Origin: Iamia majanohamensis
GTDB taxonomy: Bacteria > Actinomycetota > Acidimicrobiia > Acidimicrobiales > Iamiaceae
NCBI RefSeq assembly: GCF_028532485.1
Contig: NZ_CP116942.1
Location: forward strand, 3,348,001-3,412,000
Direction of reading: 5' to 3'
DNA: 64,000 bases
Positions within the stretch are counted from its first letter, which is position 1; the number at the start of each line of letters is the position of its first letter. Of this stretch, positions 45,786 through 54,415 are shown piece by piece. A program made the translations under genes and the position numbers. Under the pieces are notes generated by a model. The model was given only the letters and a program-made list of their open reading frames with translations. It was not told where the DNA came from and ran no database searches.

Positions 45786-47195
45786 TCAGCCGTCGAGGCT
45801 GATCTCGCCACCCGAGGAGCCGCTCCCGCCCCCTCCGCCGCCGCCCCCGGAGTAGTACTTGGTGTTGTCGATCTCCAGGCGGCCCTGGTTGGCGTCGAAG
45901 TTCCCGCCCGCGACGATCGTCCAGGCCTTCACCAGCCCGTTGTTCGACCCCATGTTGAAGCCTGCGCCCTTGCCGTAGACGGCGCCTTCGAGGGTGATGT
46001 TGCCCGAGAGCTGGTTGGGCGTGCCGCCCCTCCAGGTGGGGTCGAACATGATGGCGAGGCCGGCGTAGGGGCCCGAGGTCGGCGCGCTGATCTGGACGGT
46101 GCTGCCCGAGCCGAAGTTGAACTTGCCGCCCTCGCCGCCGTTGCAGCGCGACTCGCACACGAACACCAGGGTGACCCCGCTGCCGACCAGCCTGGCCCCG
46201 CCGTTCACCTGCAGGTTGCCCCGGAAGTAGTAGGTGCGGTTGGGGGCGAGGGTCACGTTGCCGGACACGTTGACCGACTGCCGGTAGATCGTGTCGGGCT
46301 GGATCGTCTGGGCGGGGGCGTTGATGTTGGCGTCGGAGATGGGCAGGCCCGCGTAGCTGACGTCGATCGCCTCGAAGGGGTTGGGCACCGGGGCCGACAG
46401 CTTGCTGTAGCGGGAGTTGAACGTGGCCGGGGCGGGCTGCACGTTGCGGCCCCAGTTGCTGTTGTTCTGGCTGTACCAGCGCAGCGGCACCGGGGTGATG
46501 CCGTAGTTCGAGTCCTGGGCGTTGGCCGTGAGCCGGTCGGCCTGGATCTCGCCGCCGGTCACCGCGATCTGGGAGTTGCCGATCTGGAGCGTGCGGTCGC
46601 CGATGATGCAGAGCCCGCAGGGCCCCGCGACCTGCGTCGTCGTCGACGGGGTCCGGGAGGCGACCGCTGACGCCGTGACCTGGAGGGCGTCGTGGGAGCC
46701 CAGCTGGCCGAAGAAGCGGGCCTGGTCGAGGGTGGGGATGCGGACCCTGACTTTCGTGGGCGCCGTCGCCGAGTCGAACGAGATGCACGTGTTGTTCGCG
46801 GTGAGGTCGGGGCGGGCGGTCAGGGCGTCGGGGTCGGTGCACCCCACCCAGTCGGTGGCGGTGAGCCCGGGGAGGTTCTTGGCCGCCCACGTCTTGGCGG
46901 TCGCGACCGCACGCGTGAGCTGTCCGCTCGTCCCGTCCATCTCCTGGGCCGCGGCGAGGGCGGCGGCGTCGGCCGCGTTCTGGGTGATGCGCCGTTGGTC
47001 CTTGGCGTAGCCCACGTCGATGACGAGGGCGCCCACCAGGAGGAGGGGGACGATGACGAGCCCGGTCAGGGTCAGCACGGACCCGCGGTCGCGGCGACGC
47101 AGCGACGCGGCCGTGGGGGCGCGGTGGCGGACCGGTCGACCGGGCCGGGGGGTGCCCGACGTCGTCGGCGCGCTCCGGCGCCCTCGCCCGGTCAC
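45786..47195 (-). CDS. TadG-like secreted/pilus-associated protein
   Basis: A protein of 469 residues. 'RRRDRGSVLTLTGLVIVPLLLVGALVIDVGYAKDQRR' near the N-terminus is the TadE/TadG single-helix signature, and 'TQNAADAAALAAAQEM' follows, as in TadG. The remainder is an extracytoplasmic domain rich in Asn, Gly and Thr with Cys pairs 'CGLCIIG' and 'CESRCNGG', ending in a Gly run. It is probably a minor component of a Flp/Tad pilus-like system. GTG 47195 overlaps the TadE-like stop; GTG 47213 is the alternative. No tadA/B/C genes are nearby. Confidence 0.83.
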   Translation of the reverse strand: MTGRGRRSAPTTSGTPRPGRPVRHRAPTAASLRRRDRGSVLTLTGLVIVPLLLVGALVIDVGYAKDQRRITQNAADAAALAAAQEMDGTSGQLTRAVATAKTWAAKNLPGLTATDWVGCTDPDALTARPDLTANNTCISFDSATAPTKVRVRIPTLDQARFFGQLGSHDALQVTASAVASRTPSTTTQVAGPCGLCIIGDRTLQIGNSQIAVTGGEIQADRLTANAQDSNYGITPVPLRWYSQNNSNWGRNVQPAPATFNSRYSKLSAPVPNPFEAIDVSYAGLPISDANINAPAQTIQPDTIYRQSVNVSGNVTLAPNRTYYFRGNLQVNGGARLVGSGVTLVFVCESRCNGGEGGKFNFGSGSTVQISAPTSGPYAGLAIMFDPTWRGGTPNQLSGNITLEGAVYGKGAGFNMGSNNGLVKAWTIVAGGNFDANQGRLEIDNTKYYSGGGGGGGGSGSSGGEISLDG

Positions 47196-47791
47196 GGCGT
47201 GCACCACGACCACGCCTCACCGCTCGGGTCGGTCTCCTGGGTCTGGGTCTGGGCCGTGCCCGCCGCCTTCTCGATGCGCATGTTCACCTTGCTGCGCACG
47301 TAGCGGCCGTCCATGAGGGTCGAGAAGAACCCGGTGGTGCTCTCCATGGGGGTGATGGCACAGATCACCAACCCGTTGCCCACCGGGGGGCTCCCGGTCC
47401 CCGCCGGGTAGGCGTTGGCCGCGCTCCCGCCTCCGGTCGGGTCGAAGCGGATCGCCACCCGGATGTCGGCGTCGGGGACGCCGCTACGGGCCTTGGTCAG
47501 GCACACCAGCTTCTTCATCTCCGTCTTGGTGCCCGACGGGAGGGTGCCGTTGCTGCACGAGGTCCGGGAGCCGAAGGAGGCGACGGTGCCCTGGCGGGCG
47601 GCCTCCCGCACCCCCTGCTCGACGCCGATGTCGTCCTTCAGGACCAGGCCGTAGTCGATGACGCCGAAGAGGATGGCGAAGAGGATCGGCGCGATGAGGG
47701 CGAACTCGATGATGGAGGCGCCCCCCTGGCGGTCCCGTCCCCGGCCGCGACGAGGGCGTCCTGCGCCTGCGAACCCCCCTGGTGCGTCCAT
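47192..47791 (-). CDS. TadE-like protein
   Basis: A protein of 199 residues. A basic N-terminus precedes 'GGASIIEFALIAPILFAILFGVIDYGLVL', the TadE helix with the conserved Glu, and then 'EQGVREAARQGTVAS'. The extracytoplasmic part has Cys residues that could form disulfides (in 'TSCSNG', 'LVCLT', 'VICAI', 'SWCTP'). TadE proteins are pseudopilins of Flp pili. ATG 47791 has GAGGG upstream. It is the first gene of a two-gene operon with the TadG-like protein. Confidence 0.87.
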   Translation of the reverse strand: MDAPGGFAGAGRPRRGRGRDRQGGASIIEFALIAPILFAILFGVIDYGLVLKDDIGVEQGVREAARQGTVASFGSRTSCSNGTLPSGTKTEMKKLVCLTKARSGVPDADIRVAIRFDPTGGGSAANAYPAGTGSPPVGNGLVICAITPMESTTGFFSTLMDGRYVRSKVNMRIEKAAGTAQTQTQETDPSGEAWSWCTP

Positions 47792-47887
47792 GTCGAGCAG
47801 CCCTCACGTCCGGTGTCCTCCCCTCATCGGCCGCTGACCAGGGAAGACAAGCGGAACCAGGTCGCCTGTGACCCATGTCAACCACGC

Positions 47888-47923
47888 GGTGCGCGGTCCG
47901 GCCGCCGACCCGCGGGGCGCACC
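47888..47923 (-). terminator. Likely terminator of the sterol P450 operon
   Basis: GGTGCGC (47888-47894) pairs with GCGCACC (47917-47923), 19-54 bases beyond the stop codon of the last P450 gene, in the 150-bp gap before the TadE gene. There is no T tract. Confidence 0.4.
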
Positions 47924-47941
47924 GGCGCCCGACGCCTCCCC

Positions 47942-49141
47942 TCAGCCGAGGGGCGCGGTGGGCGTGAAGCGCACCGGGAGGTGCTCGTAGCCCGAGACGA
48001 AGTTCGCCGGCCGGGACCCGGGCTCGCCCTCGTCGACGACCTCCAGGTCGGGGAGGCGGCGCAGGAGGTGGTCGACCATGCAGGTGAGCTCCAGGCGGGC
48101 CAGGCTGTTGCCCAGGCAGAAGTGGGTGCCGAAGCCGAAGGCCACGTGGTCGTTCGGTGTGCGGCCCACGTCGAAGGTGTCGGGGGCGGCGAAGGCCTCG
48201 GCGTCGCGGTTGGCCGAGCCGTAGAGCAGCAGGAGCTCGTCCCCCTCGGCGATGACCTGGCCCCGCAGCTCGACGTCGCGGGTGGCGGTGCGGGCCATGT
48301 TCTTGATGGGCGACACCCAGCGCAGCATCTCCTCGACCGCCAGGGGCATCAGGTCGGGGTCGGCGACCAGCCGCTCGCGGGCCCCCGGGACGGTGAGCAC
48401 CTGGTACATGCCCCCGCTGATCACGTGGCGCGTGGTCTCGTCGCCGCCGATGAGGATCAGCAGCGACTCGTGGAGGACCTCGTCGTCGGCCAGGCGGTCG
48501 CCGTCGACCTCGGCGTGGACGAGCGTCGACATGAGGTCGTCGCGGGGGTGCTCCCGGCGGTCGGCGATGGTGGCCAGGGCGAACTCGGTGTAGCCGCCGA
48601 AGGCCTCGCCCGCCCGCTCGGCCATGTCGTCGTCGCCGGTGAGGGCCGACAGCATGGCGTCGGACCAGTCGAGCAGCTGCTTGCGGTCCTCGGGGGCGAC
48701 GCCGAGGGCGTCGCCGATCATGATCATCGGCAGCCAGGCGGCCACGTCGGTGACCAGGTCGCACTCCCCCCGCTCGCAGACGTCGTCGATGATCTGGTCG
48801 CAGGCCCGGCGCACGGCGGCCTCCTGCTCGCGGACCCGCCGGGGCGTGAAGCCCTTGTTGACCAGCTTGCGCCGCGTCAGGTGGGCGGGGTCGTCCATGT
48901 CGATCATCATCGGGATGGGCCCGGTGCCGGGGCGGATGCCGCCCGCGTTGGAGAAGGTCGCCGGGTCCTTCGACAGCGCCTTCAGGTCGTCGTAGCGGCT
49001 GATGCCCCACGCCCGGCCGTCCCAGTAGACGGGCGCGTTCTCCCGGACCCAGCGCAGCTCCTCCTGGGGGTCGCGGCCCCAGAAGGCGCCGGACACGAAG
49101 TCGACGTCGTCCCTCGTCGGGTGGTCGGCGCAGCGGGCCAT
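47942..49141 (-). CDS. cyp142: Cytochrome P450, CYP142-like sterol side-chain oxidase
   Basis: A protein of 399 residues. The I-helix is 'LLILIGGDETTRHVISGG', the ExxR-region 'EEMLRWVSPIKNMAR' and the haem loop 'FGFGTHFCLGNSLARLEL' with Cys near residue 342. Long stretches ('GGIRP', 'MMIDMDDPAHLTRRKLVN', 'ERGECDLV', 'RPANFVSGYEHLPV') agree with mycobacterial CYP142 as I recall it, which oxidises the terminal carbon of the cholesterol side chain. ATG 49141 shares one base with the previous stop (TGATG). It is the last gene of the operon. Confidence 0.85.
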   Translation of the reverse strand: MARCADHPTRDDVDFVSGAFWGRDPQEELRWVRENAPVYWDGRAWGISRYDDLKALSKDPATFSNAGGIRPGTGPIPMMIDMDDPAHLTRRKLVNKGFTPRRVREQEAAVRRACDQIIDDVCERGECDLVTDVAAWLPMIMIGDALGVAPEDRKQLLDWSDAMLSALTGDDDMAERAGEAFGGYTEFALATIADRREHPRDDLMSTLVHAEVDGDRLADDEVLHESLLILIGGDETTRHVISGGMYQVLTVPGARERLVADPDLMPLAVEEMLRWVSPIKNMARTATRDVELRGQVIAEGDELLLLYGSANRDAEAFAAPDTFDVGRTPNDHVAFGFGTHFCLGNSLARLELTCMVDHLLRRLPDLEVVDEGEPGSRPANFVSGYEHLPVRFTPTAPLG

Positions 49142-49998
49142 CAGTCCTCCTCGTGGGGGACCCCGAGGCCGGCGGCCAGGAGGTCGAGCGCGGATGATGC
49201 CACGGGCGTGGCCACGTCGAGGGCCTCACCCATGGCCACGGCCAGGGCCAGGTCCTTCTCGCCCAGGCTGCGGGTGTGCTCGAAGATCGGTCGCAGGCCG
49301 TCGTCGGGGGCGAGGGGGCCGGTCGCGGACCGGATCATGACCGAGCCGGGTCCGCCGGTGACCGCGTCGGAGTGGCGCACGACGTCGCCCAGGGCGGCCA
49401 GGTCGAGGCCCGCCGCCGCGGCCAGGGCCTGGGCCTCGGCCACCGCAGCGAAGGAGGCGAAGGTCACCAGGTTGCGGGCGATCTTGGCCCGGGTCCCGGC
49501 CCCCGCGGGGCCGAAGCGCACGACGAGGTCGGCGATGCGGGCGAGGGGGACCCGGAGGCGCTCGACCGCGTCGGCCTCGCCGCCCGCCATCACCGCGAGA
49601 CGTCCGGTGGCGGCACCCATGGCGCCCCCGCTCACCGGGGCGTCGACGAGGTGGTGCCCGGCGACGGCCACCTCCGCGGCCAGCTCCTCGGCCGTCTCGG
49701 CGGCGATGGTCGAGTGCACCGCGATCACCGTGCCGGGGGCGGCCCCCGGGAGCAGGGCGCTGACCACGTCGCGGACCTGCGCGTCGTCGCGCACCATGAC
49801 CGAGACGATCGTGGCCCCGGCCGCGGTGACCTCGGCCGGGTCGGTCGTGGTGGCCGCGCCCGCCTCGGCGAAGGGGGCGGTGGCGGCCTCGACCACGTCG
49901 CAGGCGACCAGCCCGCCCTCGTGGTCGAGCAGCCGGCGGGCCATGGGCGCGCCGATGTTGCCGAGGCCGACCCACCCGACCCTCTCGACGTCGGCCAT
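49141..49998 (-). CDS. Beta-hydroxyacid dehydrogenase (3-hydroxyisobutyrate dehydrogenase family)
   Basis: A protein of 285 residues. The N-terminal NAD-binding motif is 'VGWVGLGNIGAPMARRLL'; the substrate-binding block is 'DAPVSGGAMGAATGRLAVMAGG' and the catalytic Lys lies in 'GTRAKIARNLVTF'. It oxidises a beta-hydroxyacid or a related compound. It overlaps both neighbours by one base, so it is tightly coupled. Its position after an SDR and an ALDH equals that of Rv0770 in M. tuberculosis. Confidence 0.9.
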   Translation of the reverse strand: MADVERVGWVGLGNIGAPMARRLLDHEGGLVACDVVEAATAPFAEAGAATTTDPAEVTAAGATIVSVMVRDDAQVRDVVSALLPGAAPGTVIAVHSTIAAETAEELAAEVAVAGHHLVDAPVSGGAMGAATGRLAVMAGGEADAVERLRVPLARIADLVVRFGPAGAGTRAKIARNLVTFASFAAVAEAQALAAAAGLDLAALGDVVRHSDAVTGGPGSVMIRSATGPLAPDDGLRPIFEHTRSLGEKDLALAVAMGEALDVATPVASSALDLLAAGLGVPHEED

Positions 49999-50762
49999 CA
50001 GCCCCGCACCACCTGGCCGCCGTCGACGTTGAAGATGTGGCCGGTGATCCAGCTGGCCTCGTCGGACAGGAGGAAGAGAACCATGTCGGCCATGTCGTCG
50101 GGCGTGCCCTGGCGCTTCAGGGCCAGGCCCTTGACCAGGTCCCGGACGATGGACTCCGGCACCACGTCGCGGGTCGCCTCGGTGTCGGTGGGCCCGGGGG
50201 CGATGGCGTTGACCCGGATGCCCGAGCCGCCGAGCTCGTGGGCCAGCTGCTGGGTGAGGCCGTTCACGCCCACCTTGGCCAGGCCGTAGAACCCGGCGTA
50301 CAGCCACGCTGCGGTGGAGGACTGGTTCACCACCGCGCCCCCGCCCCGGGCGGCCATGTGCGACCAGCAGGCCCGGGTGCAGACGAGGGCCCCGTCCATG
50401 TTCACGGCCATGAACCGGCGGTAGTAGTCCCAGTCGACGGTGAGGAGCATGTCGATCTGCATCCCGCCGTAGATGGCGGCGTTGTTCACGAGCAGGTCGA
50501 TGCCGCCCAGGTCCTCGACGGCGGCGGTGGCCATGGCCTCGGCCGAGTCCGGGTCGGAGACGTCGACGCGGACGCCCAGGGCCCGTCCGCCGTCGGCCTC
50601 GATGGCCTCGGCCACCGCCCCGGCGCCGTCCTCGTCGATGTCGGCCACGACCACCACAGCGCCCTCGGCGGCCAGGCGGCGGGCGTAGGTCTCGCCGATG
50701 CCCCGGGCCGCCCCGGTGACGACGGCGACCTTCTCCTCGAAGCGGCGGTTGCGGTCGGTCAC
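49998..50762 (-). CDS. Short-chain dehydrogenase/reductase
   Basis: A protein of 254 residues, classical SDR. 'VVTGAARGIG' binds NAD(P), 'NNAAIYG' is the structural NNAG-type motif, and the catalytic residues are Ser in 'VNQSSTAAW', Tyr and Lys in 'YGLAK'. It ends 'GHIFNVDGGQVVRG'. GTG 50762 has GGAGGG upstream. It is downstream of the ALDH gene by 40 bases and corresponds in order to Rv0769. A sterol or side-chain alcohol substrate is inferred from context only. Confidence 0.92.
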   Translation of the reverse strand: MTDRNRRFEEKVAVVTGAARGIGETYARRLAAEGAVVVVADIDEDGAGAVAEAIEADGGRALGVRVDVSDPDSAEAMATAAVEDLGGIDLLVNNAAIYGGMQIDMLLTVDWDYYRRFMAVNMDGALVCTRACWSHMAARGGGAVVNQSSTAAWLYAGFYGLAKVGVNGLTQQLAHELGGSGIRVNAIAPGPTDTEATRDVVPESIVRDLVKGLALKRQGTPDDMADMVLFLLSDEASWITGHIFNVDGGQVVRG

Positions 50763-50802
50763 GGGGCCCTCCTGGGGGTCGGGTGGGGTGCGGGACGACA
50801 GG

Positions 50803-52272
50803 TCATGCGGGCTCGGCCACCGACTTGGCCTCGGTGTACTCCTCGAAGCCGAGGACGCCCATCTCCCGCCCGACGCCGGACTGCTTGTAGCCGCCGAAGG
50901 GCACGTCGCCGCCGTACCAGAGCCCGCCGTTGACGCTCACCGTCCCGGTGCGCATGCGGCGGGCCGCGGCCCAGGCTCGATCGGGGTCGCCGGCGTACAC
51001 CGAGCCCGAGAGCCCGTAGTCGGAGTCGTTGGCGAGGGCCACGGCGTCGTCGTCGCCGTCGTGGGGGATGGCCACGAGCACCGGCCCGAAGATCTCCTCC
51101 CGGGCCACGCGGGCGTCGTTGCCGAGGCCGACGACGAGCGTGGGCTCGACGAAGAACCCCGTGTCTCGGTCCGGTGGACGGCCGCCGCCGCAGGCGAAGG
51201 AGCCGCCCTCCTCGCGGGCCAGGGCCAGGTAGCCCTCGACCCGGTCCCGCTGGCGGGCCGAGATCAGCGGCCCGCAGATCGTCCCCGGGTCCCACGGGTC
51301 GCCCGCACCGAGGCCGGCCATGGCGGCCACCACCGCGTCGACGCCCTCGTCGAAGCGAGCCCGGGGCAGCAGCAGGCGGGTGGTGATGGCGCAGCCCTGG
51401 CCGGCGTGGGTGCACACCGTGAAGGCGGCCATGCCGCAGGCGGCGGCCACGTCGGCGTCGTCGAGCACGACGAAGGCCGACTTGCCCCCGAGCTCGAGGA
51501 AGACCTTCTTCAGCGAGTCGGAGGCGGCGGCCATCACCTTCCGGCCCGTGGCCGTCGAGCCGGTGAACGACACCACGTCGACGCGGGGGTCGGTGGAGAG
51601 CTGGGCCCCGAGGGCGTGGTCGGAGGAGGTGACGACGTTGACGACGCCGGGCGGGATGTCGGTCTCGGTGGCGATGATGCGCCCCACCGCGCTGGCGGCC
51701 CAGGGCGTGTCCGGCGCGGCCTTGAGCACGACGGTGCACCCCGCGGCCAGCGCCGGGCCCAGCTTGGCCAGGTTGATCTGGTGGGGGAAGTTCCACGGCG
51801 TGACCGCACCGACGACCCCGGCGGGCTCGCGCAGCAGCCAGCGCCGGGAGGCGATGCCGAGGGGCGCGGCCTGGCCCAGGTCGGTGCGCCACTCGTAGGA
51901 CTCGGCGATGTCGGCGGCGATGCCGAGGTCGGCGACGGGCAGGTCGTACTGGGGGCCGTGGGTCAGGAACGTGGGCGCCCCGACCTCGGAGGTGGTGAGG
52001 CCCCGCATCTCCTCGCCGTGGGCCTGGAGGGCGTCGCGCAGCTGGCGCAGGCACCGCACGCGCCGGTCGACGTCGGTGGACCAGGACGACCCGTCGAAGG
52101 CCCGACGGGCGGCGGCGATCGCCGCGTCCATGTCCTCGCCGGCGGCGTCGGCGGCGGAGCCGAGGACCTCCTCGGTGGCCGGGTCGACGGTCGCGAAGGT
52201 CGCACCCGAGGCCGCGGGGCGCAGCTCGCCGTCGACCAGCAGGACGTCGAGCCCCTCGTCGCGCAGGCTCAC
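50803..52272 (-). CDS. Aldehyde dehydrogenase in the CYP51 operon
   Basis: A protein of 489 residues with 'AVTPWNFPHQINLAK', 'VSFTGSTATGRKV', catalytic Glu in 'LELGGKSAFV' and catalytic Cys in 'HAGQGCAITTRLL'. The 'GYKQSGVGREMG' end block is present. It matches the AldA type beside mycobacterial cyp51. GTG 52272 overlaps the previous stop (GTGA). It may oxidise aldehydes released by the P450s (formyl or side-chain aldehydes), which is inferred. Confidence 0.92.
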   Translation of the reverse strand: MSLRDEGLDVLLVDGELRPAASGATFATVDPATEEVLGSAADAAGEDMDAAIAAARRAFDGSSWSTDVDRRVRCLRQLRDALQAHGEEMRGLTTSEVGAPTFLTHGPQYDLPVADLGIAADIAESYEWRTDLGQAAPLGIASRRWLLREPAGVVGAVTPWNFPHQINLAKLGPALAAGCTVVLKAAPDTPWAASAVGRIIATETDIPPGVVNVVTSSDHALGAQLSTDPRVDVVSFTGSTATGRKVMAAASDSLKKVFLELGGKSAFVVLDDADVAAACGMAAFTVCTHAGQGCAITTRLLLPRARFDEGVDAVVAAMAGLGAGDPWDPGTICGPLISARQRDRVEGYLALAREEGGSFACGGGRPPDRDTGFFVEPTLVVGLGNDARVAREEIFGPVLVAIPHDGDDDAVALANDSDYGLSGSVYAGDPDRAWAAARRMRTGTVSVNGGLWYGGDVPFGGYKQSGVGREMGVLGFEEYTEAKSVAEPA

Positions 52273-52832
52273 GCCGGTCGGTCCCAGAGGCCCACCGGGG
52301 CGGTCGCCACGGGGTGGTAGTAGCCGGGCTGGGGGCCCTTCATGGAGGTCTCCATGCGCGCCTTCATCCCGTCGGAGAGGACGTCCGCGCTCATCATCTC
52401 CAGGTAGCAGGCGGCCGCGTTGCCGAAGTCGAACCAGTCGCGCTGCCAGGACCACATGTGGTCGCCGCCGTAGCGGAACCACGAGCCCCCGATGCCCTGC
52501 ACCTCGTAGCGTGACCCGTCGGGGCGGGTGGCGGTGGCCAGCTGGCGCCAGAAGCCCACGACCTGGCCCTTGGCCTCGTCGATGAGGATCTCCTCGTAGG
52601 GGTACTCCCAGCCGTCGAGGCCGGCCATCTCGTTGCCGAGGGCCAGCTCGCGGATCTCCTCCCGACCCACGGCCATGAAGGTCGTCTCCGGCCCGTAGTT
52701 CCAGCCGTAGGTGGCGTCGGGGGTGTAGAGCTCGGCCATGGGCCGCCAGTCGCCGGCGGCCTCGGCGTCGCGGTTGGCCTGGAGCCAGCGCTCGACCATC
52801 CCCTCCATCTCGGCTCGGGGGTACGCAGTCAT
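52269..52832 (-). CDS. NTF2/SnoaL-like protein
   Basis: A protein of 187 residues with the cone-shaped NTF2-like pattern: 'MVERWLQANRDAEAAGDWRPMAELYTPDATYGWNYGP' at the start, 'VGREEIRELALGNEMAGLDGWEYPYEEILIDE' and 'GIGGSWFRYGGDHMWSWQRDWFDF'. Related folds include ketosteroid isomerase and SnoaL; binding or isomerising a sterol is plausible but unproven. ATG 52832 follows AGGAGG by about ten bases. It lies between the ferredoxin and ALDH genes. Confidence 0.78.
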   Translation of the reverse strand: MTAYPRAEMEGMVERWLQANRDAEAAGDWRPMAELYTPDATYGWNYGPETTFMAVGREEIRELALGNEMAGLDGWEYPYEEILIDEAKGQVVGFWRQLATATRPDGSRYEVQGIGGSWFRYGGDHMWSWQRDWFDFGNAAACYLEMMSADVLSDGMKARMETSMKGPQPGYYHPVATAPVGLWDRPA

Positions 52833-52837
52833 GGTGG

Positions 52838-53038
52838 TCAGTCCTCCTGGATGGACAGGGCGTGGGTGGGGCAGTACTTCACGGCCGCCTCGACCGGGCC
52901 CCGCTGGGCGTCCGGGGGGCGCTCGGCGAGGACGGTGAGGTCGCCCTTCTTGGACACCTCGAAGACCTCGGGGGCCTCCCCCTCGCAGACGCCGTGGCCC
53001 TGGCACAGGTCCTCGTCCACGACGACGCGCCACCCCAT
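52838..53038 (-). CDS. P450-type [3Fe-4S] ferredoxin
   Basis: A protein of 66 residues. The cluster ligands are Cys in 'DLCQGHGVCEGEAPEVF' and 'VKYCPTHALSI'. One usual Cys position is occupied by His (CQGH), the form typical of small actinobacterial P450 partners. It passes electrons to the CYP51 encoded before it; ATG 53038 shares one base with the CYP51 stop (TGATG). The order CYP51-ferredoxin equals Rv0764c-Rv0763c. Confidence 0.92.
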   Translation of the reverse strand: MGWRVVVDEDLCQGHGVCEGEAPEVFEVSKKGDLTVLAERPPDAQRGPVEAAVKYCPTHALSIQED

Positions 53039-54411
53039 CAGCGGGCCCGCCGGCGGTAGGTGGCGGCGCACGGCTGGGCCAGCTGCACGACCATCTTGGA
53101 GTGGTCGTTGCGGTAGGTCTCGGGCGGCTGGGCCAGCGAGAGGTCCCAGTCCTCGAGCAGCACGCAGAAGATGGCCTTGAGCTGCATGAGGGCGAAGGCG
53201 GCACCCACGCAGCGGTGGCGTCCGGCCCCGAAGGGGATCCAGCTCCACGGGTTCTCGAGGTCCTCGTTGCGGGGGTCGAGGTAGCGCTCGGGGCGGAAGG
53301 CGTCGGGCTCGGGGAAGGCCTCGGGCAGGCGGTTCGACACCGACAGCGAGGCGCCCACCAGGCTGCCCTCGGCGATGGCGTGGCCGGCCAGGTCGAGGTC
53401 GCGGGTGGCCCGGCGCAGCACGAGGATGAGGGGCGGGTGGAGGCGGAGGGCCTCCTTGATGGCCGCCTCCAGCCGGGGGATCTCCCGCAGGGCCTGGTAG
53501 CTGACCTCCGAGGCGTCGGCGAAGAGCTCGTCGAGCTCGCCGCGCACCGCCGCCATCTCCTCGGGGTGGCGGAGGAGCTCGATGAGGGTCCACGCCGCGG
53601 TGCCGGAGGTGGTGTGGTGCCCGGCGAACATCATCGAGATGAACATGCCGGTGACCTCGTCGGCCGAGAAGCGGTCGTCGCCCTCGTCGTCCTTGATCGA
53701 CATGAGGACGTCGAGCAGGTCGCGCTCGTCGTCGGGTGGGGGCCCCTCGGCGGCGCGCTGGTCCATGATCCCCTGCACCAGGGCGACCAGGCCGAGGCGG
53801 GCCTCGTCGCGCCTGCGGAACGACTCCACGCCGGGGGCGTAGGCGTCGACGTAGGCGAGGGCGTCGGTGCCCTGCTCGAGGTCGTGGTACAGCTCGGCGA
53901 AGCGGCGGTCGAGCTGCTCGCGGAAGCGGTGGCCGATGAGGCAGGCCGACGACGTGTAGATGGTGAGCTCGGCGAACCAGTCGAGGAGGTCGATCTCGCC
54001 CTCGTCGCCCCACGACGCCACCATCCGCCCCACCTCGCCGGCGATGGTGTCGGCGTGGCCCCGCATGAACCTGTCGCGCAGGGCCTGGTTGTGGAGCATC
54101 TCCTTGCGTCGCTCCGGGGGCGCGTCGAACACCACGCCCTCTCCGAAGATCGGCGTCATGAACGGGTAGGCGGCGGCCTGGTCGAGGTCCTCGTCCGGGG
54201 CCCGGAAGAAGGCCTCGTTGGCCTCCGGCCCGGTGAGCAGGACCACCTGCTCGTGGGCCAGGCGGAAGGTGCCGGCGTCGCCGCACTCCTCCCGCACCCG
54301 GGCCATGAGGCCGAGGGGGTCGCGACGGAGCTCCTCGAGGTGGCCGGTGCCGCCGTCGTCGCCGGAGACGGTGGGTGGCGGGACGGGGGTGGGGGTCTCG
54401 GTGGCGGTCAT
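53038..54411 (-). CDS. cyp51: Sterol 14-alpha-demethylase CYP51
   Basis: A protein of 457 residues. The CYP51 I-helix signature is clear in 'MFISMMFAGHHTTSGTAAWTLIELLRHP', and the haem loop 'FGAGRHRCVGAAFALMQLKAIF' (Cys near residue 400) and 'PPETYRNDHSKMVVQLAQP' agree almost word for word with M. tuberculosis CYP51 as I recall it. The enzyme removes the 14-alpha-methyl group of sterols. ATG 54411 follows AGGAGG. There is no membrane anchor, so it is soluble as in mycobacteria. Confidence 0.95.
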   Translation of the reverse strand: MTATETPTPVPPPTVSGDDGGTGHLEELRRDPLGLMARVREECGDAGTFRLAHEQVVLLTGPEANEAFFRAPDEDLDQAAAYPFMTPIFGEGVVFDAPPERRKEMLHNQALRDRFMRGHADTIAGEVGRMVASWGDEGEIDLLDWFAELTIYTSSACLIGHRFREQLDRRFAELYHDLEQGTDALAYVDAYAPGVESFRRRDEARLGLVALVQGIMDQRAAEGPPPDDERDLLDVLMSIKDDEGDDRFSADEVTGMFISMMFAGHHTTSGTAAWTLIELLRHPEEMAAVRGELDELFADASEVSYQALREIPRLEAAIKEALRLHPPLILVLRRATRDLDLAGHAIAEGSLVGASLSVSNRLPEAFPEPDAFRPERYLDPRNEDLENPWSWIPFGAGRHRCVGAAFALMQLKAIFCVLLEDWDLSLAQPPETYRNDHSKMVVQLAQPCAATYRRRAR

Positions 54412-54415
54412 CGGC

